Of a stretch of DNA of 64,000 nt, positions 26,274-35,121 are shown one piece after another; position 1 is the stretch's first letter, and every line of letters starts with the position of its first letter. The DNA is from Verrucomicrobiaceae bacterium (GTDB lineage: Bacteria > Verrucomicrobiota > Verrucomicrobiia > Verrucomicrobiales > Verrucomicrobiaceae), in contig JACKQF010000009.1 in assembly GCA_024232965.1 (NCBI GenBank), forward strand, positions 138,342 through 202,341, read 5' to 3'. Below the pieces are notes generated by a model. That model did no database searches. It had not been told where the DNA came from and saw only the letters and a program-made list of their open reading frames with translations. The translations under genes and the position numbers were made by a program.

Positions 26274-27887
26274 CTAAAAATCCAGGTAGATCTCTGCACG
26301 TCGATTGCGCGAGCGCCCTTCTGGATCGTCGGTGCCGTCTGCCTTTTGGTTGGGGCTCAGCGGTTGAGCCTTGCCGACGGCGGTGGTGACGATTTGTTCT
26401 GCGGCAACTCCTAGGCTGGCGAGTTTCTTTTTAACGATCTCAGCGCGGTTTTGCGAAAGGCGGATATTGTAATCGTCGGTGCCCATGGCGTCAGTGTGAC
26501 CGGCGATGGTGAGCTTCTTCTTTGAGTCGGACTTCAGGAGGCCTGCGACGATTTCCAGCTGCTTGAGGGCTCGTGGGTGCAGTTCTGCACTGTCGTATTC
26601 GAAGTAGAGAGCAAGAGATTCGCCGCCGCGTGGGTTGCTGACGATGGGAGTGTAGGGGACGCCCATTTTGGAAGCGGATTGGGCGAAGGAGCCCAGAATG
26701 TCAGAAAGGTTCAGGCCAACCACGCGCCATGGTTTGTCGATGCCATCGCGCTGGAGTTCGAGGCCGAACTCGGTGTTTTGCTGCAGTTTCTCGGACTGCA
26801 CCTGCGCAATGACCCAGGATACTTCGGGGTTGGCGACGGTGAGGATGAGGGGTTTGCCGGGCTTGAGCTCGTATTCGCCTTCTTCAAACACAATACAGAG
26901 GCCGGCGAGACGTTCGGCGGGCACTTTGGACTCGACGATCCATTCGCGAGCGGTCGTGAATTCGTGTCGAAGGAGGGCGCCCACAAAGTCGCTCGAAAAG
27001 GACAGTGCGTCCTGGGTTTCATCGACGACGAAGAGTGAATTGGTGGTGGTGCCGAGCGCGCCAGGGATGCCCTTGCCGCTGCTCATGCCGGGGGCTGGTG
27101 GCACAGGTGGTGTGGCGGAGCCTGGGGCCATGGCGACGGTCGGCCCTGTGGGTGTGGGAACGGTGGGTGTTGTCGGCGCAGTTGTGGGGGCAGTGCTGGG
27201 CCCAGCTGCAGGGAGGGCGGCAGCGAGTTCCTTTGGCAGGTGAAGGCGGCCGACTTTCCAGCCCATTTTTTCGTCGCGTTCCAGGTCCATTTGGAGTCGG
27301 ACGATGGAGCCATCGGGCTTTACGAAGGGAATGGAGACTCGGGTGAAGTTATCAACCTGACCGATAACCTGCACTTGGTCGGCGGGGCCAATTTTGAGCC
27401 CCATTGGGCCTGTCAGGTTTTTCCACAAGGCGGCGGCGGCTTCAGTCTGGTTGGGATCTCCGGCAGCTGCGAGCGCTGCGGCGGTGCTCATGTCGCCTGT
27501 CGCAAGGGCTCGGGCGAGTTCCTGGGCGGCATCCAGGGGGCGGGCGAAGCCGAACTTAGCTGCTGGCGCTGGAGTGGCGGCCTTTGGTGATGGGGTGCTA
27601 CTGGGGGGCGTTGTACCTGGGGCAGTCGTGGCACCTGGTTGTGGAGGGGTTCCGGGCTGGGGTTTTTCGCCTGTAGGTGGGCCGGGAGCGGGGTCTGCGC
27701 CGACGGTGGAGGTGATTTTTTGGGCTGCGGCCGTCTTTTGTTCTTCAATTTTTTTGCGGGTGAAGAGGAAGAATACTGCGGCACTGATGGCCAGGGCGAG
27801 GACGATTATCAGCACGGGGGCTGCGGCGCCAGTCCGCTGGTGGGCGGCGGAGTGGGGCCTCGTGGGGAATGGGGGGGTAGTATGCAT
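26274..27887 (-). CDS. OmpA-C-like (peptidoglycan-binding) membrane protein with Pro-rich linker
   Basis: 537 residues from the ATG at 27887. One membrane helix near the N-terminus (PVLIIVLALAISAAVFFLF) is followed by a Pro/Ala/Thr-rich linker, a middle alpha/beta domain, a second Pro/Thr linker (PTTPTVPTPTGPT) and another folded domain. The C-terminus is an OmpA/MotB-type domain: LALYFEYDSAELHP, LTIAGHTDAMGTDDYN, LSQNRAEIVKKKL, GRSRNRRAEIYL. This domain binds meso-diaminopimelate in peptidoglycan (family knowledge), so the protein probably tethers the inner membrane to the wall. A longer GTG start at 27938 is possible but less likely. Confidence 0.85.
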   Translation of the reverse strand: MHTTPPFPTRPHSAAHQRTGAAAPVLIIVLALAISAAVFFLFTRKKIEEQKTAAAQKITSTVGADPAPGPPTGEKPQPGTPPQPGATTAPGTTPPSSTPSPKAATPAPAAKFGFARPLDAAQELARALATGDMSTAAALAAAGDPNQTEAAAALWKNLTGPMGLKIGPADQVQVIGQVDNFTRVSIPFVKPDGSIVRLQMDLERDEKMGWKVGRLHLPKELAAALPAAGPSTAPTTAPTTPTVPTPTGPTVAMAPGSATPPVPPAPGMSSGKGIPGALGTTTNSLFVVDETQDALSFSSDFVGALLRHEFTTAREWIVESKVPAERLAGLCIVFEEGEYELKPGKPLILTVANPEVSWVIAQVQSEKLQQNTEFGLELQRDGIDKPWRVVGLNLSDILGSFAQSASKMGVPYTPIVSNPRGGESLALYFEYDSAELHPRALKQLEIVAGLLKSDSKKKLTIAGHTDAMGTDDYNIRLSQNRAEIVKKKLASLGVAAEQIVTTAVGKAQPLSPNQKADGTDDPEGRSRNRRAEIYLDF

Positions 27888-28089
27888 AATGCGGGCACGA
27901 CTGACTTTTGGGGGAGGAGGGACCCGATAGAATGCCACTGCGTATGGTTCAGAATCAAGTTGATTCTAGGGCAAAGGGAGGCGACGCCTTAGAGCGCTCG
28001 GCCTCATTTTGCCTCCGGATACGGGATTTTTGCATTTCCCTCCTGGAAGTGTATGCTATCCACCCGCGCGAAGCGTAACCCTGTTCAAC

Positions 28090-30171
28090 ATGTCAGACGA
28101 TCAATTTGGAAATCGCAACGAAGGCCCTAACCGGAAAGGCCAAGAGCCCAACTTTAATTGGCGGGGCTTTTTGCTCTTTGCTATGGCACTGCTGCTGGTG
28201 GGCTCTGCCCTGATGGTGAATACCGCCAGCAAGGGCAGCCAATCGCTCACCTATGCTCAATTTAAAGAACTGGTGGAGAGCGACCAGATTGATCGCACCA
28301 AAGATCTACAGCTCGTGCGGCAGGACTCCACCATGGAGGAGATCATCCGTGGTTACCGTCGTTCGTCTGGCAAAACTGAAGTGCCTCCTGTTGAGGGTTC
28401 GGAGCCCGTCGACAAGGCGCCTGCCGCGGCTGCCTCGGATCTGTTCCGTGTGGCGGTGAATCTGGATCTCCAGCGTGACGAGATCAATAAGCTGTTGGAC
28501 TCCAAGGGCTTGGTTTTGAACCCGGTTTATGAGAACCATGTGTGGAGCGCGATGCTGGTCCCCCTGATCCCACTGGTCCTACTGCTGGTCTTGATCTACG
28601 TGCTGGTGCGCCAGCAAATCCGCACGGCTGGCCGTGGCGCGATGAGTTTTGGCAAGAGCCGCGCGCGTCTCCTTTCCCAAGAGCGCAACAAGGTCACTTT
28701 CAAGGATGTGGCTGGCTGCGATGAGGCCAAGGAGGAGGTGCAGGAGTTGGTGGAATTCCTGAAGGATCCGAAGAAGTTCCAGCGCCTCGGAGGCAAGATC
28801 CCGAAGGGCGTCTTGATGGTCGGTTCGCCTGGGACGGGCAAAACTCTGCTCGCCAAGGCAATTGCTGGTGAGGCCGATGTCCCGTTCTTTAGTATCAGTG
28901 GTTCAGATTTTGTGGAAATGTTTGTCGGCGTCGGTGCAAGCCGTGTGCGCGACATGTTTGAACAGGGTAAAAAGAATGCGCCTTGCTTGATTTTTATTGA
29001 TGAAATCGACGCAGTGGGTCGTCATCGCGGTCACGGGCTCGGTGGCGGGCACGATGAGCGCGAGCAGACCTTGAATGCGTTGCTTGTGGAAATGGATGGC
29101 TTTGATACGCAAGAAGGCATCATCATCATCGCCGCGACGAACCGTCCAGACGTTCTTGATCCAGCCTTGCTGCGTCCCGGCCGCTTTGACCGTCAGGTCA
29201 CCGTTAGCCTGCCAGATGTGAAGGGTCGCGAAGAGATCCTGCGCGTCCATGCGAAGAAGGTGAAATTGGGCGAAAACGCAGACCTTTCTAAGGTGGCGCG
29301 CGGTACTCCAGGGTTCTCCGGTGCTGAACTGGCAAACGTCATCAACGAAGCCGCCCTGCTGGCTGCGCGTCGCAATTTGAAGGCCATCGGCACGCCTGAG
29401 CTGGAAGAAGCGCGCGACAAAGTGCGCTGGGGTCGCGAGCGCCGCAGTCTGGCCCTCAGCGACAAGGAAAAAGAAAACACCGCCTACCATGAGGCTGGTC
29501 ATGCGATCTTGATCGAGGTGCTGGAGCACACGGATCCTCTGCACAAGGTCACCATCATCCCTCGGGGGCCATCTTTGGGCTCCACGATGTGGTTGCCAGA
29601 GGAAGATAAATTTACCCATCGCAAGAGCGAGCTCCTGGATGACCTGGTGGTCGCAATGGGGGGCCGCGTGGCTGAGGAGATCAAATTCGGCGACGTGACA
29701 AATGGAGCCATGGGTGATATCCGCCAAGCGACGGCGATCGCACGCAGCATGGTCTGTGCCTGGGGCATGAGCGACACGCTCGGCATGGTGGAATATGGGG
29801 AGGCTGATAGCGCCGTGTTCCTCGCTCGCGATCTCGGTCGCAGCCGGAATTATGGCAGCGTCACCGCGCAGAAGATCGATGAGGAAGTGAAGCGTCTCAT
29901 TGACGAAGCCTACGACAACGCAAAACAGATCCTGATCAAGCACCGCGCTAGCCTAGATGCCATCGCTCAGGCGTTGCTCGAATACGAGACGCTCGACGGT
30001 CCACAGATCAAGGAAATCATGGAGCACGGCCGAATGCTGAATCCCCCGCAATCCAAGCCCAAGCCACCAGCGCCACCTCCGATCCCGAAGGCCAACGAGC
30101 AGCGCAGCGCCGCGCAGGATGACAACGAGGGTGGTTCACTTCCGGGTGATCTCGCTGGCGTCCCAGCCTAA
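28090..30171 (+). CDS. ftsH: ATP-dependent zinc metalloprotease FtsH
   Basis: 693 residues from the ATG at 28090. Two membrane helices (about 17-37 and 155-178) flank a periplasmic domain. The AAA module has Walker A GSPGTGKT (near 245; Ser replaces the usual first Pro), Walker B CLIFIDEIDAVG and the second region of homology ending RPGRFDRQV. The peptidase domain carries the zinc motif HEAGH (near 466). FtsH degrades membrane and short-lived cytosolic proteins as a hexamer. The C-terminal tail is Pro-rich (PKPPAPPPIPK). A longer in-frame start at 28009 exists but would add residues without family support. The gene is divergent from the OmpA-like gene. Confidence 0.97.
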   Translation: MSDDQFGNRNEGPNRKGQEPNFNWRGFLLFAMALLLVGSALMVNTASKGSQSLTYAQFKELVESDQIDRTKDLQLVRQDSTMEEIIRGYRRSSGKTEVPPVEGSEPVDKAPAAAASDLFRVAVNLDLQRDEINKLLDSKGLVLNPVYENHVWSAMLVPLIPLVLLLVLIYVLVRQQIRTAGRGAMSFGKSRARLLSQERNKVTFKDVAGCDEAKEEVQELVEFLKDPKKFQRLGGKIPKGVLMVGSPGTGKTLLAKAIAGEADVPFFSISGSDFVEMFVGVGASRVRDMFEQGKKNAPCLIFIDEIDAVGRHRGHGLGGGHDEREQTLNALLVEMDGFDTQEGIIIIAATNRPDVLDPALLRPGRFDRQVTVSLPDVKGREEILRVHAKKVKLGENADLSKVARGTPGFSGAELANVINEAALLAARRNLKAIGTPELEEARDKVRWGRERRSLALSDKEKENTAYHEAGHAILIEVLEHTDPLHKVTIIPRGPSLGSTMWLPEEDKFTHRKSELLDDLVVAMGGRVAEEIKFGDVTNGAMGDIRQATAIARSMVCAWGMSDTLGMVEYGEADSAVFLARDLGRSRNYGSVTAQKIDEEVKRLIDEAYDNAKQILIKHRASLDAIAQALLEYETLDGPQIKEIMEHGRMLNPPQSKPKPPAPPPIPKANEQRSAAQDDNEGGSLPGDLAGVPA

Positions 30172-30194
30172 GCCAGCAAAACGGACTTATCCAG

Positions 30195-30220
30195 TAGGCT
30201 CGTTCGCCTGAACGAGCCTA
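30195..30220. terminator. Strong hairpin after ftsH
   Basis: TAGGCTCGTTC-GCCT-GAACGAGCCTA is a perfect 11-bp stem with a 4-base loop, 24 bases past the ftsH stop. It also lies beyond the stop of the convergent VF530-like gene (30298). There is no U-tract on either strand, so it may block transcription or protect mRNA ends rather than act as a classical intrinsic terminator. Confidence 0.6.
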
Positions 30221-30297
30221 GGCGGTCGTGAATGCGGGGAAGACACACCCAGCGCCCAATTCCAACATCCGACGAAAATACCGCCTTTAATGACGAG

Positions 30298-30561
30298 CTA
30301 CTGCGGCTCCTCCGCCGGTGTCGATCCTGGCTCTGGCGCGAACTGGCTGAGGGTGTCCAGGTAGAGGCGCTCGACCTTGGTGCGTGCCCAGGGTGTTTTG
30401 CGCAGGAAGGTCAGGCTGGATTTGATGCTGACGTCGAAGTTGAAACAGTTGATCCGGATGATGCGGCCCAGTTCCTCCCAGCCATAATGCTCGACAAGCT
30501 TACGGACGATCTTTTCCAGGGTAATGCCATGAAGGGGGTTTTGGGGGCCAGCTGCGTGCAT
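30298..30561 (-). CDS. VF530-family (DUF2132) small DNA-binding protein
   Basis: 87 residues. NPLHGITLEKIVRKLVEHYGWEELG, INCFNFDVSIKSSLTFLRKTPWAR and KVERLYL match the family signature closely and nearly fill the protein. The founding member VF530 of Vibrio fischeri is a small alpha-helical protein proposed to bind DNA (family knowledge). The last 15 residues are a Pro/Glu-rich tail. It is divergent from the aminotransferase gene. Physiological role unknown. Confidence 0.88.
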   Translation of the reverse strand: MHAAGPQNPLHGITLEKIVRKLVEHYGWEELGRIIRINCFNFDVSIKSSLTFLRKTPWARTKVERLYLDTLSQFAPEPGSTPAEEPQ

Positions 30562-30600
30562 GAGGCATTGGTGGGCGGCTGGGGCTTCACGTCAAGTGCA

Positions 30601-30610
30601 CACAATTGTG
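30601..30610. promoter_or_regulatory. 10-bp palindrome in a divergent promoter region
   Basis: CACAATTGTG is a perfect palindrome in the 140-base gap between the VF530-like gene and the aminotransferase gene, which are transcribed apart. It could be an operator for either; chance occurrence is not excluded. Confidence 0.2.
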
Positions 30611-30701
30611 CCAAGGATTGGTTGCGTGTGCGGCTTGTGCGGCTATGACTGGCTGCCCGGCGGCGTTTCCGATCCGGGCCTTTTTTCTTTCCGCCCCCAT
30701 C

Positions 30702-31781
30702 ATGAGTCAGCACATCAAACTCTTCATCCCTGGTCCTATCGAAGTCTCGCCCGGCACCTTTGCCGCCATGGCACAGCCAATGATCGGTCACCGCAGCAAG
30801 GACTTCCAGAATCTCTACGCTGAGATCCAGCCCCAGTTGCAGACGCTGTTTGGCACCAAGCAGCAAGTCTTTCTCAGCACCTCCTCCGCCTGGGGCGTGA
30901 TGGAAGGTAGCATCCGCAACTTGGTGAAGAAAAAAGTCCTGAACTGCTGCTGCGGCGCTTTTTCCGACAAGTGGCTGGACGTCTCCCGCCGCTGCGGAAA
31001 AGAGGCTGAGGCCTATCAGGTCGAGTGGGGTCAACCCATCCTGGCTGAAGAGATCGAAAAACGTCTGGCAACAGGCGAGTTCGACGCGATGACCTTGATC
31101 CACAATGAGACCTCCACCGGCGTCTTGAATCCGCTGACAGAGATCGCTGCGCTGAAGAAGAAGTTCCCTGACGTGATGTTCATCGTCGACTCCGTTTCAG
31201 GCTTTACCACGGTGCCAGTCGCGTTTGATGAACTGGGTATCGACGTCTTGCTGACAGGTAGCCAAAAGGCGCTGGCAATGCCTCCGGGCTTGGCCTTGTT
31301 CGCAGCCTCCGAGGCCGCGTTTCAGCGTGCAGCTGAGATGACAGACCGTGGCTACTACTTCGACTTTATCGAGTTCCGTTCCAACGGGGAAAAGAGCATG
31401 ACACCTAGCACACCCTGCATCTCCCTGATCTACGGACTGCGTCATCAGCTTGGCGTGATTTTGGCGGAAGGGCCAGAGAACCGCTACGCTCGTCATGCAA
31501 AGCTGAACGGAATGGTGCACGACTGGGTGCAGCGCAATGGCTTTGAATTCTTTGCGCCTGAGGGCTATCGCTCCAAGGCCTTGACCTGCGTCGCCAACAA
31601 TCGCGATATCGATGTGGCAAAGCTGAATGCGAATCTGAAGGCGGATCATCACCTCGTCATCGATGGCGGCTATGGGAAGCTGAAGGGCAAGACCTTCCGC
31701 ATCTCCAACATGGGTGATGAAACGGAAGAGACGATTTCCAGCCTGCTGGCATCGCTTGATGACGCTCTGGCCAAACTGTAA
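30702..31781 (+). CDS. Class V aminotransferase (alanine-glyoxylate / serine-pyruvate type)
   Basis: 359 residues from the ATG at 30702. The N-terminus LFIPGPIEVSPGTFAAM with MIGHRSKDF is the family signature. FIVDSVSGFTTVPVAFDELGIDVLLTGSQKAL contains the PLP-binding Asp and the Schiff-base Lys near residue 188. The glycine normally seen as a GSS/GSG patch is STSSAWGVME here, fitting the alanine-glyoxylate/serine-pyruvate subgroup. It transfers amino groups between alanine or serine and a 2-oxo acid; the true substrate cannot be read from sequence. The zinc-ribbon gene follows after 28 bases and is probably in the same operon. Confidence 0.9.
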   Translation: MSQHIKLFIPGPIEVSPGTFAAMAQPMIGHRSKDFQNLYAEIQPQLQTLFGTKQQVFLSTSSAWGVMEGSIRNLVKKKVLNCCCGAFSDKWLDVSRRCGKEAEAYQVEWGQPILAEEIEKRLATGEFDAMTLIHNETSTGVLNPLTEIAALKKKFPDVMFIVDSVSGFTTVPVAFDELGIDVLLTGSQKALAMPPGLALFAASEAAFQRAAEMTDRGYYFDFIEFRSNGEKSMTPSTPCISLIYGLRHQLGVILAEGPENRYARHAKLNGMVHDWVQRNGFEFFAPEGYRSKALTCVANNRDIDVAKLNANLKADHHLVIDGGYGKLKGKTFRISNMGDETEETISSLLASLDDALAKL

Positions 31782-31809
31782 GTCGGCGCTCTGCTGCATC
31801 CCTCGTGTC

Positions 31810-32094
31810 ATGAGCACCTTCAAACCGCCCGGTCAATGTCCCGTGTGCGGAGAGTGGGTGCCTCGCGGTGCGGCGGCTTGTGACCAGTGCGGCTCGTGCG
31901 CAAAGTCAGGTTGGAACGATGAAGATCGCGCCTACGATGGCGTGGATTTGCCAGACGAAGACTTTGACTATGACGACTTTGTGGAGCGGGAGTTTGGCGG
32001 CGAGGCTGGTAATGACCGTCTGACACGCCAGCTCTGGTGGTGGGTGGCTCTTATTTTGTTTTTGGTGCTCCTCATCGCCTACTTTAGGCCTTAG
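31810..32094 (+). CDS. Small zinc-ribbon membrane protein
   Basis: 94 residues from the ATG at 31810. A zinc ribbon (CPVCGEWVPRGAAACDQCG, two CX2C pairs) occupies residues 9-27. A strongly acidic linker (DEDRAYDGVDLPDEDFDYDDFVEREFGGE) and one C-terminal membrane helix (WWWVALILFLVLLIAYF) follow, so it is likely tail-anchored with the ribbon in the cytoplasm. I do not know its function. The short gap from the aminotransferase gene suggests co-transcription. Confidence 0.75.
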   Translation: MSTFKPPGQCPVCGEWVPRGAAACDQCGSCAKSGWNDEDRAYDGVDLPDEDFDYDDFVEREFGGEAGNDRLTRQLWWWVALILFLVLLIAYFRP

Positions 32095-32163
32095 TGCCGG
32101 CCAGCAGAAAACTTTGCTTTCCCTCGTAGACGGGTGAAGCGTATCCCATACACAGGCGCTGCC

Positions 32164-32739
32164 ATGCTTTTAATCATCGATAATTACGACTCCTTCACCT
32201 ACAACCTCGTCCAGTACTTCGGAGAAATGGGCGCGATAATGGAGGTGCGGCGCAATGACCAGATTACGCTGGACGAAATCCGCGCTCTGGCGCCTGACCA
32301 CATCTGCATCTCGCCAGGACCCTGCACGCCGAAGGAGGCAGGCATCAGTTGCGATGTCATCCGCACGTTTGGAGGCAAGGTGCCACTGCTTGGCGTATGC
32401 CTTGGGCATCAGTGCATCGGGGATGTTTTTGGTGGCGATGTCGTGCGTGCCGGACGGTTGATGCATGGAAAGACCTCCATGATCCGCCATCAAGACGGCT
32501 CCGTCTTTCGCGGTCTGCCAGATCCATTTCTGGCCACGCGCTATCATTCGCTGCTGGTGAAAAGGGACACTCTTCCTGATTGTTTGGAGATCACTGCAGT
32601 GGCGGACGATGATGAGAGCGAAATCATGGGCCTGCGCCACAAAGAGATGGAGATCCATGGCGTGCAATTCCATCCAGAGTCGATTTTAACCACCTCTGGA
32701 AAGCAGTTGTTGAAGAATTTCCTGGAGATAACGGCTTGA
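32164..32739 (+). CDS. pabA: Glutamine amidotransferase, anthranilate / aminodeoxychorismate synthase component II
   Basis: 191 residues from the ATG at 32164. Class I glutamine amidotransferase: LLIIDNYDSFTYNLVQYFGE at the start, ISPGPCTPKEAG, nucleophile Cys79 in LGVCLGHQCIG, and the His/Glu pair in VQFHPESILT. It supplies ammonia to a chorismate-using partner for folate or tryptophan synthesis. No trpE or pabB is adjacent, so pabA versus trpG cannot be decided; the protein may serve both. A start at 32134 would add ten residues without family support. Confidence 0.9.
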   Translation: MLLIIDNYDSFTYNLVQYFGEMGAIMEVRRNDQITLDEIRALAPDHICISPGPCTPKEAGISCDVIRTFGGKVPLLGVCLGHQCIGDVFGGDVVRAGRLMHGKTSMIRHQDGSVFRGLPDPFLATRYHSLLVKRDTLPDCLEITAVADDDESEIMGLRHKEMEIHGVQFHPESILTTSGKQLLKNFLEITA

Positions 32740-32817
32740 TGCCGCTTTAGTCTGAGTGAACGCTTGGCGCTGATCCTTTGTCAGCTCTAGTGGATCTCAA
32801 TTTTTGCCAGTCCGATA

Positions 32818-34245
32818 ATGTCTTCCTTCACCGCCCTCCGTGACGCGCTTCGGGATTCTCCTGAAAACGTCTCTCTGCTGTTACTATTTGGGCGCTCCTG
32901 CCTGGATGAGTTGCGGCTGGACAAGGCTCGCGACGCTTTTGAGCGTGTGTTGGAGATCGATCCCGATCATCAAGATGCGCAACTCGGCATCGCCAAAGTT
33001 CACTTCATGGAGGGCGATCCCTCCGGCGCTGCAGTGCGCATTGAGCGTGTCCTCCAGGCCGACCCGGGTGACATCGCCGCGCACTTGCTGCTGAGCCGTG
33101 TGCTACTCAGCGAAGGCGACCGCGCCCGCGCTGTGGAGCATTTTGACAAGGCGGCGCAACTCGATGCAACCATGAGCGATCCTGCGTTGGAAAAAGATCT
33201 GGAACGCACCGCAAAGGAGGCACGCCGCGCATCTGCCCCCCCAGCGCAAGATGTTACCTCGACGGAAAGCTTTTTCGAGAACGAGTCGCAGAGCGATGCC
33301 TTTGAAGATCCTTTCTTGGAAGACGTGCCATTCGAGTGGCGGCCGGAGACCTTCTTCGCCCCAGGTGATCCCGAACGCACCCGTGTGGCCTTCGCCGATG
33401 TCGGTGGCATGGATGCGCTGAAGGAGGAGATCCGTCTGAAGATCATCTACCCGCTGCAGTTCCCTGATTTGTATAAAGCCTACGGCCGACGCACAGGCGG
33501 GGGTATCCTGATTTACGGACCTCCGGGCTGTGGCAAGACACTGATGCTGCGCGCAGTGGCAGGGGAGGTGGCCTGCAACTACTTCTCCGTCGGGCTGCAT
33601 GAGATTTTCGATCCCTATTGGGGCAGCACGGAGCGCAATCTGCACCAGATTTTCGAGACCGTGCGTGCCCAGGCACCTTGCGTGCTGGTTTTTGACGAAC
33701 TCGATTCACTGGCGCAAGACCGCCGCCAAGTTCGCGAGACGCAGATGCGCAATTTGGTGAACCAATTCTTGCATGAGCTCGATGGGATTCGCAGCGAAAA
33801 TCAGCGCATCCTCGTCATCGGTGCCACCAATCAGCCATGGAATCTCGACCCTGCCTTCCGTCGCCCGGGTCGCTTTGATCAAACGATCTTTGTTCCGCCG
33901 CCAGACGATGCCGCACGCGCTCAGATCATTGGCCTCTTGGCTCGTGACAAACCTATCTCTAACCTGCGTCCCGACGTCCTCGTGCAGGCGACGCAAGGCT
34001 ATTCAGGTGCTGACTTGAAATGGATCTTCGATCGTGCGGCAGAGCTCGCGCTTTCTGAGGTTATTCACACTGGCAAGCCGGTGCCGATCTCAATGGATCG
34101 TCTTTTGGAAGTGGCCAGCAGCCACCACCCCACCAGTGGTCAATGGCTGGAAGGTGCCCGCACACACGTCGCCGAGATGGCTCCAGATGGAGGCTTCGCC
34201 GAAGTCCGCAAGTTCCTCGGGGTGCCCGCTCCGAAGGAGGGGTAG
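32818..34245 (+). CDS. TPR-AAA+ ATPase
   Basis: 475 residues. Three TPR-like helical repeats (about 1-125, ending DPDHQDAQ, DPGDIAAH, DKAAQLDA) are followed by an acidic linker (145-185) and a single classical AAA module: FADVGGMDALKEEIR, Walker A GPPGCGKT (234-241), Walker B VLVFDELDSL (near 289-298), sensor GATNQPWNLDPA and the Arg-finger segment FRRPGRFDQ. The AAA type is that of Cdc48/Vps4/FtsH, not the MoxR or Clp type. TPR plus AAA recalls EccA of type VII secretion in layout only. The TPR part likely binds a client or partner that the hexamer remodels. No neighbour identifies the client. Confidence 0.85.
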   Translation: MSSFTALRDALRDSPENVSLLLLFGRSCLDELRLDKARDAFERVLEIDPDHQDAQLGIAKVHFMEGDPSGAAVRIERVLQADPGDIAAHLLLSRVLLSEGDRARAVEHFDKAAQLDATMSDPALEKDLERTAKEARRASAPPAQDVTSTESFFENESQSDAFEDPFLEDVPFEWRPETFFAPGDPERTRVAFADVGGMDALKEEIRLKIIYPLQFPDLYKAYGRRTGGGILIYGPPGCGKTLMLRAVAGEVACNYFSVGLHEIFDPYWGSTERNLHQIFETVRAQAPCVLVFDELDSLAQDRRQVRETQMRNLVNQFLHELDGIRSENQRILVIGATNQPWNLDPAFRRPGRFDQTIFVPPPDDAARAQIIGLLARDKPISNLRPDVLVQATQGYSGADLKWIFDRAAELALSEVIHTGKPVPISMDRLLEVASSHHPTSGQWLEGARTHVAEMAPDGGFAEVRKFLGVPAPKEG

Positions 34246-34331
34246 GGCGGTGCCGCTGCCCTCGGGTTGTGCGCAGTGCCAAACTTTTCTGCTCACTTGA
34301 CGGTCTTTTGGTTGGGGGCTCTTGTTTGCGA

Positions 34332-35120
34332 ATGCGCGGCTTGGTTCTTTACCTGTTCATTGTTGTCAGCTGGGTGTCTGCAGACGAGATCGTCATCAAG
34401 CCGCACGCTATCCCGGGGCCATGCTCGGTGGCCCAGTGGAAGAAGGATTGGCCGGGCTGCGAGTGGGAAGACGGAGTCAAAGAGGGGCATCTCTCAGTGG
34501 TAGCGCGCGGTGATGGGAAGGCCTTTCGGGTGGACTATGCGCGGGGGCAGATTGGCCCAGAGAATTGCGGTGTCGGCTGGCGGTTTCCGATTGGGAAGGC
34601 GGAGGTGGCACAACTGACTTACACGGTGCGTTTTGGCGACGACTTCGACTGGGTAAAGGGCGGCAAATTGCCTGGCCTGAGCGGTGGTCCCTCGAACGTG
34701 AGCGGCGGGCGTCCCGCCGATGGCACGAATGGCTTTTCAGCGCGTTTGATGTGGCGTCGGGATGGGCGCGGGGAAGCCTACGTCTATCACAAGAACCAAA
34801 AGGGCGACTATGGCGATAGCTTTGCCTTTCCAGAAGATTTCCGCTTTCCAACCGTCGCGCCGATTCGTGTGCGGATGCGCGTGGAGATGAATGAGCCTGG
34901 CCGAAAAAACGGCAAGCTCTACGTTTGGATCGCAATGGGCGAACCGATGACGGAACAGTTGGTCGTCAGTCGAACCAACATGGAATGGCGCAGCGTCGAT
35001 GCCTTTGCGATTGACTCGCTCTACTTCGAGACCTTCCACGGCGGCAGCGACAAGACCTGGGCACCGTCTCGTCCCTGCTGGGCGGAGTTTTCCGGAGTGA
35101 AAGTGGCGACGGACCCGTGA
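34332..35120 (+). CDS. Secreted polysaccharide lyase family 14-like protein
   Basis: 262 residues from the ATG at 34332, which starts a signal peptide (MRGLVLYLFIVVSWVSA). The mature protein is beta-rich; TYTVRFGDDFDWVKGGKLPGLSGG, GFSARLMWRRDGRGEAYVYHK, VRMRVEMN and the late YFETFHGGSDKTWAP stretch fit the beta-jelly-roll PL14 family (alginate or glucuronan lyases and viral relatives). Substrate is unknown. Because it is secreted by an organism with many PSCyt proteins, breakdown of environmental acidic polysaccharides is plausible. It is convergent with carA. Confidence 0.75.
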   Translation: MRGLVLYLFIVVSWVSADEIVIKPHAIPGPCSVAQWKKDWPGCEWEDGVKEGHLSVVARGDGKAFRVDYARGQIGPENCGVGWRFPIGKAEVAQLTYTVRFGDDFDWVKGGKLPGLSGGPSNVSGGRPADGTNGFSARLMWRRDGRGEAYVYHKNQKGDYGDSFAFPEDFRFPTVAPIRVRMRVEMNEPGRKNGKLYVWIAMGEPMTEQLVVSRTNMEWRSVDAFAIDSLYFETFHGGSDKTWAPSRPCWAEFSGVKVATDP

Positions 35121-35121
35121 A

